Source: a virus. From it: a stretch of DNA of 57,800 bases. Every line of letters starts with the position of its first letter. The stretch's first letter is position 1. The notes under the pieces are model-generated. The model searched no databases. It was not told the origin of the DNA and saw only the letters and a list, made by a program, of their open reading frames with translations. The position numbers and the translations under genes were made by a program. Of this stretch, positions 9,411 through 19,600 are shown in pieces. The stretch covers positions 1 to 57,800 of IMG/VR virus record IMGVR_UViG_3300050116_000283; one strand, given 5' to 3'.

Positions 9411-12400
9411 CTACATGTAGATGAACACCGAGAGGTCCGCGCCCGGCACCGTCGTGCCGACGGCGGTGATATCCATCGTGATGCTGGCGCTGCCGGTGAT
9501 GACCCCGGCCGCCGTCAACTGCGCGGCAGTGGGCTGCACCGACAGGTTGCCTGCCGCAATCGTGAGACTCATCCAAAGCACGCCGCCCACGTTGATTTTG
9601 ATCGTCAGTCCCGCGCCGGTCGGGGCGGTGCCCACGAGCGCCACGACCTCGTTGGGAGTACGTGTAGCGTTCAACTGCAACGGCGGCGCTTGGTTGCTGC
9701 CAATCGCCAGAGTGCCGGCCACCTGCAGCGTCGCGCCCGGGGACGCGTTGGTCCCGACCGCCCCGTAGATCCAGTCCTCGCGGACCGGCGCATCGCCGTC
9801 CGGAGACTCGTTGCCGTTCACGTCCACTGTGAAGCCGGCAATCAACATCGGTTGCTTGATGAAGTTTGCGGTCGGTACCGCAAGTGTAACCGGCGTCAAC
9901 GGGCTCGCGTTGTCGATGGAGGTGGAATCGGCTTGGAAGACCCAACTCGGACCTTCGATAATCCACGTCGAGGTTTGGTCCATCGTAAGTGCCGGCTGGA
10001 ATGTGACACCCGTGGCGGTGTTGCCTGTGATGGTGCTCGGTAGCTGGCCGCGTCCGGTGTTCGCGATAATGCGAATCAGGTTCCCTATCTCAACGCCCAC
10101 CCCGCCGACCACGCCGATGCCGCCGTAACCGTTCAGCGAATTCCTGCAACCGTTGTCGTTGACGGTGTTGACCTTCGCCGGCTGGGCATTCAGGTTGTCC
10201 GACTTGAACCGAATATTGAACGCATCGCCCGGCAGCACGATCCCGGTAGGGTCGCGGTCCAGTGTGAGCGTCCCGGTCGCCGGCACGTGAGCGACGATGT
10301 TGAAACTTGCAAACGGCGTGCTGGCGTTCGGCCTGCCGATGATCGATAGCACCCGCCCTGCCGCGTTGAACGGCGTGCTGGAAGTATCGACCATGTCCGA
10401 CGACACAATCGTGTTGGTGGAGACGCCCAACACGGACGCACCAATCACACCCGAGTGCCTCAGGATTTTTGCTTTGACCCGCACCTTGGCAACGTACGGG
10501 GACGGCATCGCCCAGGTCGACCGCGCCAGCGGGCCGGAGAACGTTATAGAAGACGGGCTGTAGGTCATGCCGTCCCCAGTCGGCGTGAGCGCGCCCGACA
10601 ACTGCTCGCAGATCAGGTCGTCCTGGCTCGCCACAAACAGAACGAAGGACGCGAGCCCGGTGACCGCTGGCCATTTGATGTTCGCCAGCGTGAAGGAATC
10701 GGTGCCCGTGATCGACGTGCCGATGACAACGATGTTCGACGGCACTGAGGGAAGACCGCTTGCATCGATAGCACAGATGGCCACGTAGAGCGTCACCATC
10801 GCCGGCAGCGAACCGGCCGTCGACGCCTGCCCCACCAGCCCGATGCCCGGCGCGCCCGCACGCGTGGCACTGAATTCGTTCACCGGAAGCTTCCCGGTGA
10901 TCACCAGGGAAGCCTGCTGGCTCCCGTCCTGCAGAGGAACATAAACCTGATCCGAGTCGAACGTCCACTCGCCAGGGAAGAGCGCGTCGCTCGCGTTGGC
11001 CTGGATTTGATAGGGCGCCCACACCGGGCCCGCCGGGATCGCGTAGAAGATCGGCGACGGCGGCGCGGGCGCCACGTCCACCGGCTTCGGCCCGACGTCC
11101 AGGTCGTACATCGACGCAGTGACGGTCTGCCCTTCGATTTGCACCGACCAGTCTTTCTTGAGACTCCACTTCTGAATCCGGAAGCACATCGTGATGACGT
11201 GGTACGAAAGACCCGTCCCGCTGGGCGGCGCAGGATTCGTCGTGATCGTGGAACCATCGCTCGCCACCGCTGTGATGGTCACCTGCTCGTTGCCGATGAG
11301 GACCACCTTGTTGACGAGCTCGGTGTCGCCGGTCGCCGTGCCCGCATAGGTCCACGCATCGCCGCTTACGAAGGTCGCGACCGCCCCCGCGACGTTGCAG
11401 ATGCCGCGCGCGCCCGGAATGTCGGGATGCGTCATGGAGACGACCTGGCCGACCTCGTTCCCGAGCCCCAGGAGCGTGGTCTGCCAGGAAGCGTTACGCG
11501 CGTTGCGCCATTCCATCGGCGTCACGCCGCCGCACTCCTCGCGCGTGCGGGTGGCCGCGATGCGCAAAGCCTGACTCAGCGTGCTGATGCCAACCGAGTG
11601 CATCTGGCTGGTCAGCGGCGATCCGGCGCGCCCGTAGTAAGCCGCATGGCTCTTGTCGCAATAATCCGCCGTGTTGGCCTGGAATTGATACGCCACGTCG
11701 GCGTAGGAAATGATCAGATGCTCGAAGGCCGCCACGGTCGGCGTCAGCTTCAACGTTTGGAAGAGGATGCTGCCCAGCGTATAAGCGTCCACCGCGCTCG
11801 CGTTGATGCGGCACCCAAGTTTCAGCTTGCCGAATTCCCACGTGTAGAACCCCAGGCAGCAGTTGAGCACCTCGGAGAGCCAGTCGCGGAACGGCTTCTG
11901 GCTGCCGATCGATCCCTGGAACTGAAACTGGATTTCGTTCCCGGTGCCCAGGATCGCTGGCACCTGGGCTGCGGCGATCTCCGCGGCACCGCTGCCGTCG
12001 CCCACGATCAGCGAGGACAGCACGAAGGCCCCAAGCTGCTGTGCCGACATGCTCGGGTACGACATCGAGTCGCCGGGCGTCGCGCTGCCGGTGATCGGGG
12101 TGAGATAGTAACTCGTCCAGTCGTATTTACCATCGGCGGTGAAAGTGATGCCACCGAGCGTAAGGGTCGTGCCGACCGCCATGCGATCCTCGACGGATGC
12201 GATCAACGCCTTCTCTGCGTTGCCGGTCGGGTTCGGCCCGGCGATCACCGCGCACGCCTGCACGTACGCGTTCCAGACGGTCGCGAAGTTGGCCGCGAAG
12301 ATGGTTCGATTCGCGGCGGTCTGGTATCGGGGAGCGAGGCTCTGCCAGTTGTAAAGATTGGTCGCCAGCAGGGCCTCTGCCTGGTTCGCCGCGTTGCTCA

Positions 12401-14441
12401 TCGGCACGCTGTACGCGTTGCCGGTGAACGCGCTGCCGATCCACGCGATGAGGCACGCCCACATTCCGACCGGGTTCCCCAGCGCGGCCACGTATTCGAA
12501 GTCGCCGATGGTGGACCCGCTGAAGCTGAAGAACGAACTGGGCGGCAGCGTCACCACGATTGTCTGGGTGTTCAGCGGCGCCTGAAGGCCGGCGGTAAGC
12601 CCCATGGCGCGCAGGAACATGTTCACCGCGATCCAGAACGGATTGATGAGGCCGGACACCACGGAGCGATTGCCGTGCTGGTCCCACACGAAACCGGCGA
12701 GGCCGTAATCGAGCGGGATAACCATCTGGTGCTGGTCCGGAGTGCTCGGTTGGATGGTGCTCGACTTCGTGATGCGAACCTCGCAGAACGCGATGCCCGC
12801 CGCGTAGTTGTTCGGCTCCCATGTCTGTGGCGTCCCCTGGCCAAGCGAGAAGTAGTCGCTCGTCGGGTTGGCCGGATCGTTGCCGAGCACCTGCCGCAGT
12901 CCCATGCCGGGCTGGTTCTTTGTGATGACCAGATTGCCGTTGACCTGAAAGCCCTGCCACGTGTAGCCGTCGACCGTCGGCGCCACCACGTACCGGTAGC
13001 CGTCGGCGTTCTGCACGATCTGCGAGGGCGTAAACCCGCCCAGCGGGCCCGCGCCCAGGATGCCCAGAGAGTCTGCGTACGTGGACTCGTCGCGGTACGC
13101 GACCATCAGTGCGTTGGCCAAAAACGCGAAGAGCGCGTTGCCGCCCGAGTTGCACCAGATCTCCGGCAGCGCCAGACCCCAGATGTACTCCGTGATGATC
13201 GACGTGGCCGTGACCGTATTGCGGCCGATGCCCACGAAGCCGGTGGAGTCGTCCTTGATAATCACACCCTGCGGGTCCGCCTGCTGGCCACCGAAGTACG
13301 GCGACATCCCGTGCACCTGACAACCGTTCGCCGATTCGAGGTAATAGTCGCAACTAGCCGGATCACCTCCTGCCGCACTGACCGCCGCCGCGCTCGCGCC
13401 CTTGGTAGCCCAGAGGCAGTAGACGCCGTCGTTGTAGGTCTTCCAGCACTGGCGGCTGGCCTGCTTCTCCGGATACTGATTCATGATCTGGAAGAAGCCG
13501 TCGGAGCAGACCACCGGGAAGTTCGGCGTGCCGTCGCTCGCATAGTTCTGAATGACGCCCTTCCAGATTTGAATCAGGAGTCCGGAGTTGACGTGGTACG
13601 CGCAGAAGTCGATCTCCGCGTATTTCAGATCGGTGTCGTTGACGAGGTCCGTCATCGTGCGGTCGGCATTGCCGAACGCGAATCGCACGGTGTCGGACGA
13701 TCCCTTGATGTCCTGGGAGACGAGGACGTCGGAGCCAGGCTCGCCGATCCCGGTAATGCGCGGCAGGTAGAGTTGCGAACTGGATGCCCACCCGAGCGCA
13801 GCGGCCACGGCACCGCTCGCAGCGTCCGTGAGCGTCACGCGCCGGTCGGAAAGCCAGATGTCCGGCACGGCGGTTTCGCGCACGCGGATGTGAATGAGCG
13901 GAATCATCTCCTGGACTTCGGAGAGCAGCGCGGTCGAGAGCGCCGTCGAGGGGAAGCGCATGCAGGGCGCGGCGACCACCGCGTACGTCGGTGCCGCCGT
14001 CGGATCGACGACCTCGATCAGATTAAAACCGGTCTGACAAGCGTTGCGCAGGTAGTTGAAGGAGATCGGCGTCTCCTCGAAGGTCACCAGGACAGAGCTT
14101 GTAGTCCCGTCCGGGTTGGGCACGTTGTAAGTGAACGCCTCCGATGGGCCCTGCATCGACTCCCAGAACGATCTCAGTTCGCGCGCCTCCGTCCAGCCGA
14201 GATTGCCGCGCGAGAACCGGAACTTCCGAGGTCCGATGCCGCTATAGAAGCGCTGCTCCTGCTTGGCGTCCCTGCTGCCGAAGCGCTGGACAACCACCGA
14301 CCGTTCGACGGAGAAGCCGACTGGGTACTGCGTGGTGAGCGGGAATGTCTGGCCGGAGTTCAGCACCGTGGGGACGGCGATGCGGCCGATGGTGTCGGAC
14401 ATGCTGAAAGGGATGATGAACGCAACTTGAGTCGCGTTCAA
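9411..14441 (-). CDS. Giant tail-tip hub protein (distal-tail + hub + gpJ-like fusion)
   Basis: A 1676-aa tail protein. Residues about 1-130 resemble the DUF2460/distal-tail type (QYPVGFSVERSVV, RFYSGIGPRKFRFSRG, LRSFWESMQG). Residues about 200-390 resemble the DUF2163/BR0599-type hub of gene-transfer agents, with a cysteine-rich segment ending CQVHGMSPYFGG near residue 387. From about 840 on (KPFRDWLSEVLNCCLGFYTW, ...FGKLKLG) it resembles gpJ/GTA gp15-like hub domains, followed by fibronectin-like beta modules and a C-terminal beta tail. In related phages these are two to four separate genes, so this looks like a fusion. The domain names are recognised by pattern only. It should form the tail tip that contacts the cell. 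Confidence 0.7.
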   Translation of the reverse strand: MNATQVAFIIPFSMSDTIGRIAVPTVLNSGQTFPLTTQYPVGFSVERSVVVQRFGSRDAKQEQRFYSGIGPRKFRFSRGNLGWTEARELRSFWESMQGPSEAFTYNVPNPDGTTSSVLVTFEETPISFNYLRNACQTGFNLIEVVDPTAAPTYAVVAAPCMRFPSTALSTALLSEVQEMIPLIHIRVRETAVPDIWLSDRRVTLTDAASGAVAAALGWASSSQLYLPRITGIGEPGSDVLVSQDIKGSSDTVRFAFGNADRTMTDLVNDTDLKYAEIDFCAYHVNSGLLIQIWKGVIQNYASDGTPNFPVVCSDGFFQIMNQYPEKQASRQCWKTYNDGVYCLWATKGASAAAVSAAGGDPASCDYYLESANGCQVHGMSPYFGGQQADPQGVIIKDDSTGFVGIGRNTVTATSIITEYIWGLALPEIWCNSGGNALFAFLANALMVAYRDESTYADSLGILGAGPLGGFTPSQIVQNADGYRYVVAPTVDGYTWQGFQVNGNLVITKNQPGMGLRQVLGNDPANPTSDYFSLGQGTPQTWEPNNYAAGIAFCEVRITKSSTIQPSTPDQHQMVIPLDYGLAGFVWDQHGNRSVVSGLINPFWIAVNMFLRAMGLTAGLQAPLNTQTIVVTLPPSSFFSFSGSTIGDFEYVAALGNPVGMWACLIAWIGSAFTGNAYSVPMSNAANQAEALLATNLYNWQSLAPRYQTAANRTIFAANFATVWNAYVQACAVIAGPNPTGNAEKALIASVEDRMAVGTTLTLGGITFTADGKYDWTSYYLTPITGSATPGDSMSYPSMSAQQLGAFVLSSLIVGDGSGAAEIAAAQVPAILGTGNEIQFQFQGSIGSQKPFRDWLSEVLNCCLGFYTWEFGKLKLGCRINASAVDAYTLGSILFQTLKLTPTVAAFEHLIISYADVAYQFQANTADYCDKSHAAYYGRAGSPLTSQMHSVGISTLSQALRIAATRTREECGGVTPMEWRNARNASWQTTLLGLGNEVGQVVSMTHPDIPGARGICNVAGAVATFVSGDAWTYAGTATGDTELVNKVVLIGNEQVTITAVASDGSTITTNPAPPSGTGLSYHVITMCFRIQKWSLKKDWSVQIEGQTVTASMYDLDVGPKPVDVAPAPPSPIFYAIPAGPVWAPYQIQANASDALFPGEWTFDSDQVYVPLQDGSQQASLVITGKLPVNEFSATRAGAPGIGLVGQASTAGSLPAMVTLYVAICAIDASGLPSVPSNIVVIGTSITGTDSFTLANIKWPAVTGLASFVLFVASQDDLICEQLSGALTPTGDGMTYSPSSITFSGPLARSTWAMPSPYVAKVRVKAKILRHSGVIGASVLGVSTNTIVSSDMVDTSSTPFNAAGRVLSIIGRPNASTPFASFNIVAHVPATGTLTLDRDPTGIVLPGDAFNIRFKSDNLNAQPAKVNTVNDNGCRNSLNGYGGIGVVGGVGVEIGNLIRIIANTGRGQLPSTITGNTATGVTFQPALTMDQTSTWIIEGPSWVFQADSTSIDNASPLTPVTLAVPTANFIKQPMLIAGFTVDVNGNESPDGDAPVREDWIYGAVGTNASPGATLQVAGTLAIGSNQAPPLQLNATRTPNEVVALVGTAPTGAGLTIKINVGGVLWMSLTIAAGNLSVQPTAAQLTAAGVITGSASITMDITAVGTTVPGADLSVFIYM

Positions 14442-14498
14442 TGAATTTCAAAACAAACGCAAAGGTTGGAAGCTGTTCGCGGGGTCAAACTGGTTTTG

Positions 14499-16124
14499 TC
14501 ATTCTTGCGCTCCCGATGTTCTGAGGAGATTTGCGATATCCAAGCGATTTTCCTTTATCGCCCATTCGAGTGCAGTGCGGCCGTGTGCGGGCCTCATGCT
14601 GGGGTTAGCTCCAGCCCGTAACAAACTCGCCACCACGGATTCTGAGCACCAAACAGCTGCCATCGATAATGCGCACATGTTGTCGTGCACTGCGTTCGGG
14701 TTTGCTCCTGCTTGTAACAGGAGGTCAACAGTCCTCTTGACCGCTTCCACAGGAAGGCGCTGTTCACGGGCACTGCCTGCAGCCAAGGGGACATTTGTCC
14801 GCCGAAAATCCGCGCTGACCACACAGAATAGTGCCGTATAACCATGTCCTGCCGCCTCGACGTTCGCCCCGTGTGCCAGGAGAATTCTCGCAATGTCATC
14901 ACGTGCACACCAAGCCGCAGCGGCGAGCGGTGCAAAACCATGCTGGTTAAGGCCATTCGGATTCGCACCAGCGGCAAGGAGCTCTTGGACGGTAGAGACT
15001 GCACCGGCAGCGGCCGCGTCGTAGAGGCTGATACGCGCTTCCAGCTTAGCCCCTATTGCGGCCTTGCTGAGTAGAAGCTTGACAACTTGGCTATACCCGT
15101 TTCTCGCCGCACGATCCCGTGCCGTCTGTCCCTCATTATCAGCGGCATCGGCAGCTGCCCCTCGATCAAGTAATAGTCCGACGACATCCAGGTGGCCGTA
15201 CTGTGAGGCTGCGGCTAACGCTCGCTCCCCGCTGGGCGTTGCTGCATTCACGTCGACACCGCGACTAAGGAGCAGTTCAACTGCTTCCCTTAGCCCGCGC
15301 CCTGCCAGCCGAACGAGAGCTACTGCACCATGGAGGGAGGCTATGTCGGCTTTGGCGTCAATGAGCCGATTCAATACCTCGCAATGGTAACGCGGGTCTG
15401 GGTCGTTCCCTGAAGTGAAGGCTTCACAGTCTGCCCCACGAGAGAATGGGGTGCGCCCTGCCTTATCCGTCGTGTCCACCTGCGCGCCGTGCTCAAGCAA
15501 TATCTTCACGGCTGCTGGCTGACAATAGTATGCTGCCAAATGTAAGGGTGTTTCCCCATAGAGGTTCACCGCATTCACATCAGCTCCGCTCGAAAGCAGC
15601 AAGCCCAATGCTTCAAGGTTGCACTTTGAATGGATGGTTTCATGCAGCGGTGTGTTTTGGTGGAGGTCTCTTGCGTTCACGTCAGCACCCCTCCTCACAA
15701 GCACCTCTGCGACGTCAATAGGTGTGTGTGAAGTGAACAGACGCACTCTGCGCCAGCTGATTGCATCAAACAACGGGGGTTGACCTGTTTCGTCTCGGAC
15801 GTCGAAGTCTGCTCCTTTCGCAAGCAGCAGTTCCGCGATCTCGGCATTTCCCGTCATTGCGGTTTGGTGTAGCGTGGACCGCTGGGAAACCGCAATGTTG
15901 AGGTCCGCGCCCCCGTCCAATAGCAATCGGACCATCGCAGCGTGTCCCTTTGTGACAGCACGGAAGAGCGGTGTGCAACCTTGAGCGTCCAGGGCATTGA
16001 TCTCTGCTCTTTTCTTCAAGAGTAGGCGGGCTTCATCGCAACTGCCCTTCTCTGTGGCTTCATGGAGGGGCGTCGGGCCGGAGGCAGCTGCCTTTCCCTT
16101 GAAGAATCTGCTGAATAGATTCAT
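14499..16124 (-). CDS. Ankyrin-repeat protein, probable cargo gene
   Basis: The 541-aa product is almost wholly ankyrin repeats. I count about 15 units of roughly 33 residues with the G-TPLH-A...G...VV-LLL..GAD-N pattern; units 4, 7 and 13 carry insertions of 9-20 residues. The N-terminus (MNLFSRFFKGKA) is a short amphipathic helix and there is no signal peptide. Ankyrin repeats are protein-binding scaffolds; no catalytic domain is visible. The gene is inserted between the distal-tail and hub genes, is visibly less GC-rich than its neighbours, and has its own promoter. It is therefore unlikely to be structural. Targets could be host or eukaryotic proteins, or a partner lost from this locus. 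There is no Shine-Dalgarno before the ATG. Confidence 0.85.
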   Translation of the reverse strand: MNLFSRFFKGKAAASGPTPLHEATEKGSCDEARLLLKKRAEINALDAQGCTPLFRAVTKGHAAMVRLLLDGGADLNIAVSQRSTLHQTAMTGNAEIAELLLAKGADFDVRDETGQPPLFDAISWRRVRLFTSHTPIDVAEVLVRRGADVNARDLHQNTPLHETIHSKCNLEALGLLLSSGADVNAVNLYGETPLHLAAYYCQPAAVKILLEHGAQVDTTDKAGRTPFSRGADCEAFTSGNDPDPRYHCEVLNRLIDAKADIASLHGAVALVRLAGRGLREAVELLLSRGVDVNAATPSGERALAAASQYGHLDVVGLLLDRGAAADAADNEGQTARDRAARNGYSQVVKLLLSKAAIGAKLEARISLYDAAAAGAVSTVQELLAAGANPNGLNQHGFAPLAAAAWCARDDIARILLAHGANVEAAGHGYTALFCVVSADFRRTNVPLAAGSAREQRLPVEAVKRTVDLLLQAGANPNAVHDNMCALSMAAVWCSESVVASLLRAGANPSMRPAHGRTALEWAIKENRLDIANLLRTSGAQE

Positions 16125-16144
16125 TGAGTCGGTTTATCGGCTAG

Positions 16145-16153
16145 AGTATAGCA
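16145..16153 (-). promoter_or_regulatory. Extended -10 promoter for the ankyrin gene
   Basis: On the minus strand the sequence reads TGCTATACT, an extended -10 (TGn plus a near-consensus hexamer). It lies about 20 nt upstream of the ankyrin ATG, predicting a short leader of roughly 14 nt. The -35 region (TTTCAG at 17 bp) is poor, as is usual for extended -10 promoters. Confidence 0.5.
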
Positions 16154-16228
16154 CCCAACTGCCGGGTCTGAAACGCCTGGCGGTGCTCGCCGCGACGGCG
16201 CTTTCGAGTTCTTGGGATGGACTAATTG

Positions 16229-16645
16229 TCAAGCTACTTCTGTGATTTCCAATGTCGGGGCGTTTGTCCGCGCTACATCCGTCGACTGCACCCAGTTGCC
16301 GCGGAACACGACGGTGACGCGGCCCCGCGTTTCGTTGCCCGTGGGATCGTAGTTGCTGCCGATCTGCAGGCCAGCGGCTACGTCAAACGGATTGTAGAAG
16401 GCGAACGGGATAAGGCCGCCATTCTTGGACACCCAAAAGTTGTACAAAGCGGAAAGCGACGACGCGCTCAAGCGCTTGCTGAGCCGGAACGTTCGACGCG
16501 AAGTCTGCGCAAGCTGCGACCGCTGGATCGTCCCATCGTGATACTGGTTCTGGAACTGGGGGTACTCGCGCGCCTCGGTGAACGCGGTGCAAAGCGAAAA
16601 CGGCATGACACCATCCAGTGCGGCGGGTTGGAGATTGCCAGGCAT
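16229..16645 (-). CDS. Minor tail protein, distal-tail/gpM-like
   Basis: The 138-aa protein contains the motif LSALYNFWVSKNGGLIPFAFYNPFD (residues about 64-88), typical of small minor tail proteins in which 'fw...kG....F.f.np' closes a beta-barrel. Pattern and size suit a distal-tail or lambda gpM-type protein that links tube to hub. It starts 5 bp after the tape-measure stop, so it belongs to the same operon. The next structural gene, the hub, is 1.8 kb away because the ankyrin gene is inserted between them. The exact family is uncertain. Confidence 0.65.
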   Translation of the reverse strand: MPGNLQPAALDGVMPFSLCTAFTEAREYPQFQNQYHDGTIQRSQLAQTSRRTFRLSKRLSASSLSALYNFWVSKNGGLIPFAFYNPFDVAAGLQIGSNYDPTGNETRGRVTVVFRGNWVQSTDVARTNAPTLEITEVA

Positions 16646-16650
16646 CGGAT

Positions 16651-19600
16651 CTACGCCACCATCAAACCTGGTACCTGGAGATTGGCCGACTGCTGGGTGC
16701 GGCCATAGCTGGCGTTCTGCGCCGCCATGGATTGATCGGCCACGAAGTCCGAAGTGATCGGTTGACCGTTAATGTTGAGCGACACGTACGTGCTGCCAGA
16801 CGGTGTCGTGTTCGGTCCCGGAGTCGTCGGGAATGTGGACCCGCCGATGCCTCCGAGCGTGGGCAGATCCGATACGTACGAGTGCCACGCGTTGTTCTGA
16901 AAGCTGGCCTGCTGGTACAGGTTGCCGCCCTGCTCGACGAGCGACCCGGCATACGGCGTCGACGCGGAGAGGGGCATCTTCTGGCCGGTGGCCTCGGAAT
17001 AGAGCATCACCAGTTGGCGTACCTTGGGCGACCGCACGGCCACCGCGATGTCGTTGCCGAACTCCGACTGCGCGATGCTTACGACCTGCTTGATGGTGCC
17101 GCTGTTCTGGGGGATATCGACACCGTAAATCTGCTTGATGTCGTTGTGCGCCTTCACCTGCGGCGACTCGATGCCGGCCAGCTTCTCGCCGATGCCGATC
17201 CCGAGTCCGGCGACCGCACCAATGCCCGCGCCGAGGACCGCGCCCATGGGGCCGCCGTATTGCATCCCGAAGCCCGCACCGAGCAGAGCGCCGCCAGCCG
17301 TGCCCATGCCGACGCCGCCCCAGCTTCCCATCTGCTTTCCCATCAAACCACTGGTCGCGAGCATCATCCCGGCAGCGGTAGCCATGGGCGAGGTGGCCAC
17401 AGCCAAGCCGCTGCTGGCGGCTTGGCCGGCGAACGTCGTCTGGTCGATGGGAAGACCGTGGTACGCCTTGGTGTTCCAGACCGAACTTTCAAGTTGAGAC
17501 AGTCCTGGGAATGCCGGCTTGCCGCTCAGAGCAGGCGCCAATTGGGAGAGTGGACTCCCACGGTTTAGCATCGGCAGGTTCGAGAGCGCAGACGTGCTGT
17601 ACCCGCCCTCCGGTGCGCCGCCACCGGACGGCACACCGCCGACGCCAGCAGGCGCGCCACCGCCGCCATCGATTATGAACGTCGGGCTGGCCTCCGGCAC
17701 GGCAGCGCCGTCGCCACCGCCGCCGGTCATCGTCACCGTAGCCATCCGCGCAGGCACCGAGATGCTGGGCACAGAGACACCCGCCAGGCCGGCGATGCCT
17801 GTAGGCGCGGCCACCGCCGGAGCGGTCATCCCCATCGCACCGGCAAGCACCGCGGTGAGCGCCGCCACGTGCGCCGAGTTCAGAATCGTCGCGGTGGTGT
17901 TCTGGTCCGTCGATATTTTGATTGGGTCTGCCTGCTTACTCCCGCCGAAGATCCCCTGGAAAATGCCGGCCAGCCCGCCGCCCCCGTCCGCGCCGAAGAT
18001 CGCCGGGTGCAAAACGTTGGCGGTCATCGACGCCATGCCTTCCGCTACCGGCTTAATCACTGCCTCGTGAATCGTACTGGCGAGTTCCTTCGGGAACTTG
18101 GTGGGATGCATAAGCAGCGTGTTCCACAGACCCTCGCTTTCCTTTTTGAGCGAGTCCATCTGCTGCTTCTGAATTTCAAGCTGCTTGAGCACAGCCTCTT
18201 CCTGCGCGTCGGCGACTTCTTTATTGAGTGCCTTCATCGCCCGGGCGCCGGCGACCAACTGCTCTGAGCCCGTGGTCTCTTTCAGAATCCGTTCCGCTTC
18301 CACCTCGGCGAGTTGTTTGGCGAGATCGATCCGGATCTGATATGTCTCGCGGACCGCGTCCATGCCTTCGGCGCCGCTGAACCCCACCATCTTCTGGGCG
18401 TGGCTGGCCTCCCGGGTGAGCAGGTCTTTCTGCGATTCGAGGTTGATCGATGCGACTTGGTCCTGAGCGCGGAACCAGTCCTCCCACTCCTTCATCTCCT
18501 CTTTCGACGGGCCGAGACTCGCCACGTTCTTCATCAAACGTTTGGCCTGCTCCTGCTGCGCATACTCCTCGAATTTCCGCCAGTCCGCATCGAACTTCGC
18601 GGTCTCCGCGGTGCGGATCTTTCCAGCCTGCTCGTCTGCCGCCTTGCGGATCGCGGCGATCTCCGCTTCCGACGCTTTCACTAGCACTGCCTGCTTTAGA
18701 AGCTGGTCCCGCTGGTAGAAGATCTTTCCGATTGCGTCGAGCTCTGCTTCATCGCCCTTCTTCTCAAACTCTGCCGCCTGGCGGCGAAACTCCTTAAGTG
18801 CCTCCCCGCCATGTGCGGTCGCGTCCAATGCCGCCTTGCGTCGCTCCTCGTCGGTTTGCGCGCTCTGGAGTTGGTGGCCAAGATCCTGCGCCTGCGCCCT
18901 CGTCAACGGCCTGTCCGGTTCGAACAGTTCTTTCTGCAACCGCTCAACGTCCTTCTTGGCATCGGCGTAGGCCTTCTCCATGCCCTCGTGCGTACCGAAG
19001 AACCGCGCTCGCAACCGATCCGTCTCCTCTTTGCCGCCGTGCAAATCCGTCCGTCTGGTGGCCGCCTCTGCATCGTTCAACATCTGCTGCAACTGTTTGA
19101 TCTGGCCTTGGATCTGGGTTGCGCCTTGCGCCTTGGCCTGCTCCTCCTTGGTGGGCGCCAGAGCCTGTAGCAGACCAAAATCGCCCACCAACTGCTGCTG
19201 TTGGCTGCGCAGATCCGCGATCTGCTGTAGAGTGGCGTCGCTGTTCTTCATGATGTCCGGCGCGCGCCGGTCCATATCTGCCATCGCCTGCCGATGGGCA
19301 GAGATCGACATCTTCGCGCCCGCACCGCCCGCCGCACGGACGGCATCCTGGTCTTGCCGCTGATGCTCCTCGCCAGCGTGCTCTTCCTCGCTACTGGGCG
19401 CGGCAACGTTCTTGAGGAACCAGTCGACGCCCTGGCCGACGTACGACACGGTGATGACCAGCCCCTCTTTGAACTTGCGGACCAGCGAGTCCCACTTGGT
19501 TTCGAGCACGGTCACTTCACGCTGGTACTCGGTGAACCGCCGGATGTCGTCCTCGGTCGGCCCGAAGCCCTCGTCGTGGGCGATGCGCAGGTTGTCGTTA

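Noticed and set aside
11007-14444. 1145-aa plus-strand ORF opposite the hub gene
   Set aside because: Arg/Asp/His-rich composition typical of a GC-rich antisense frame; the minus-strand hub is clearly coding.
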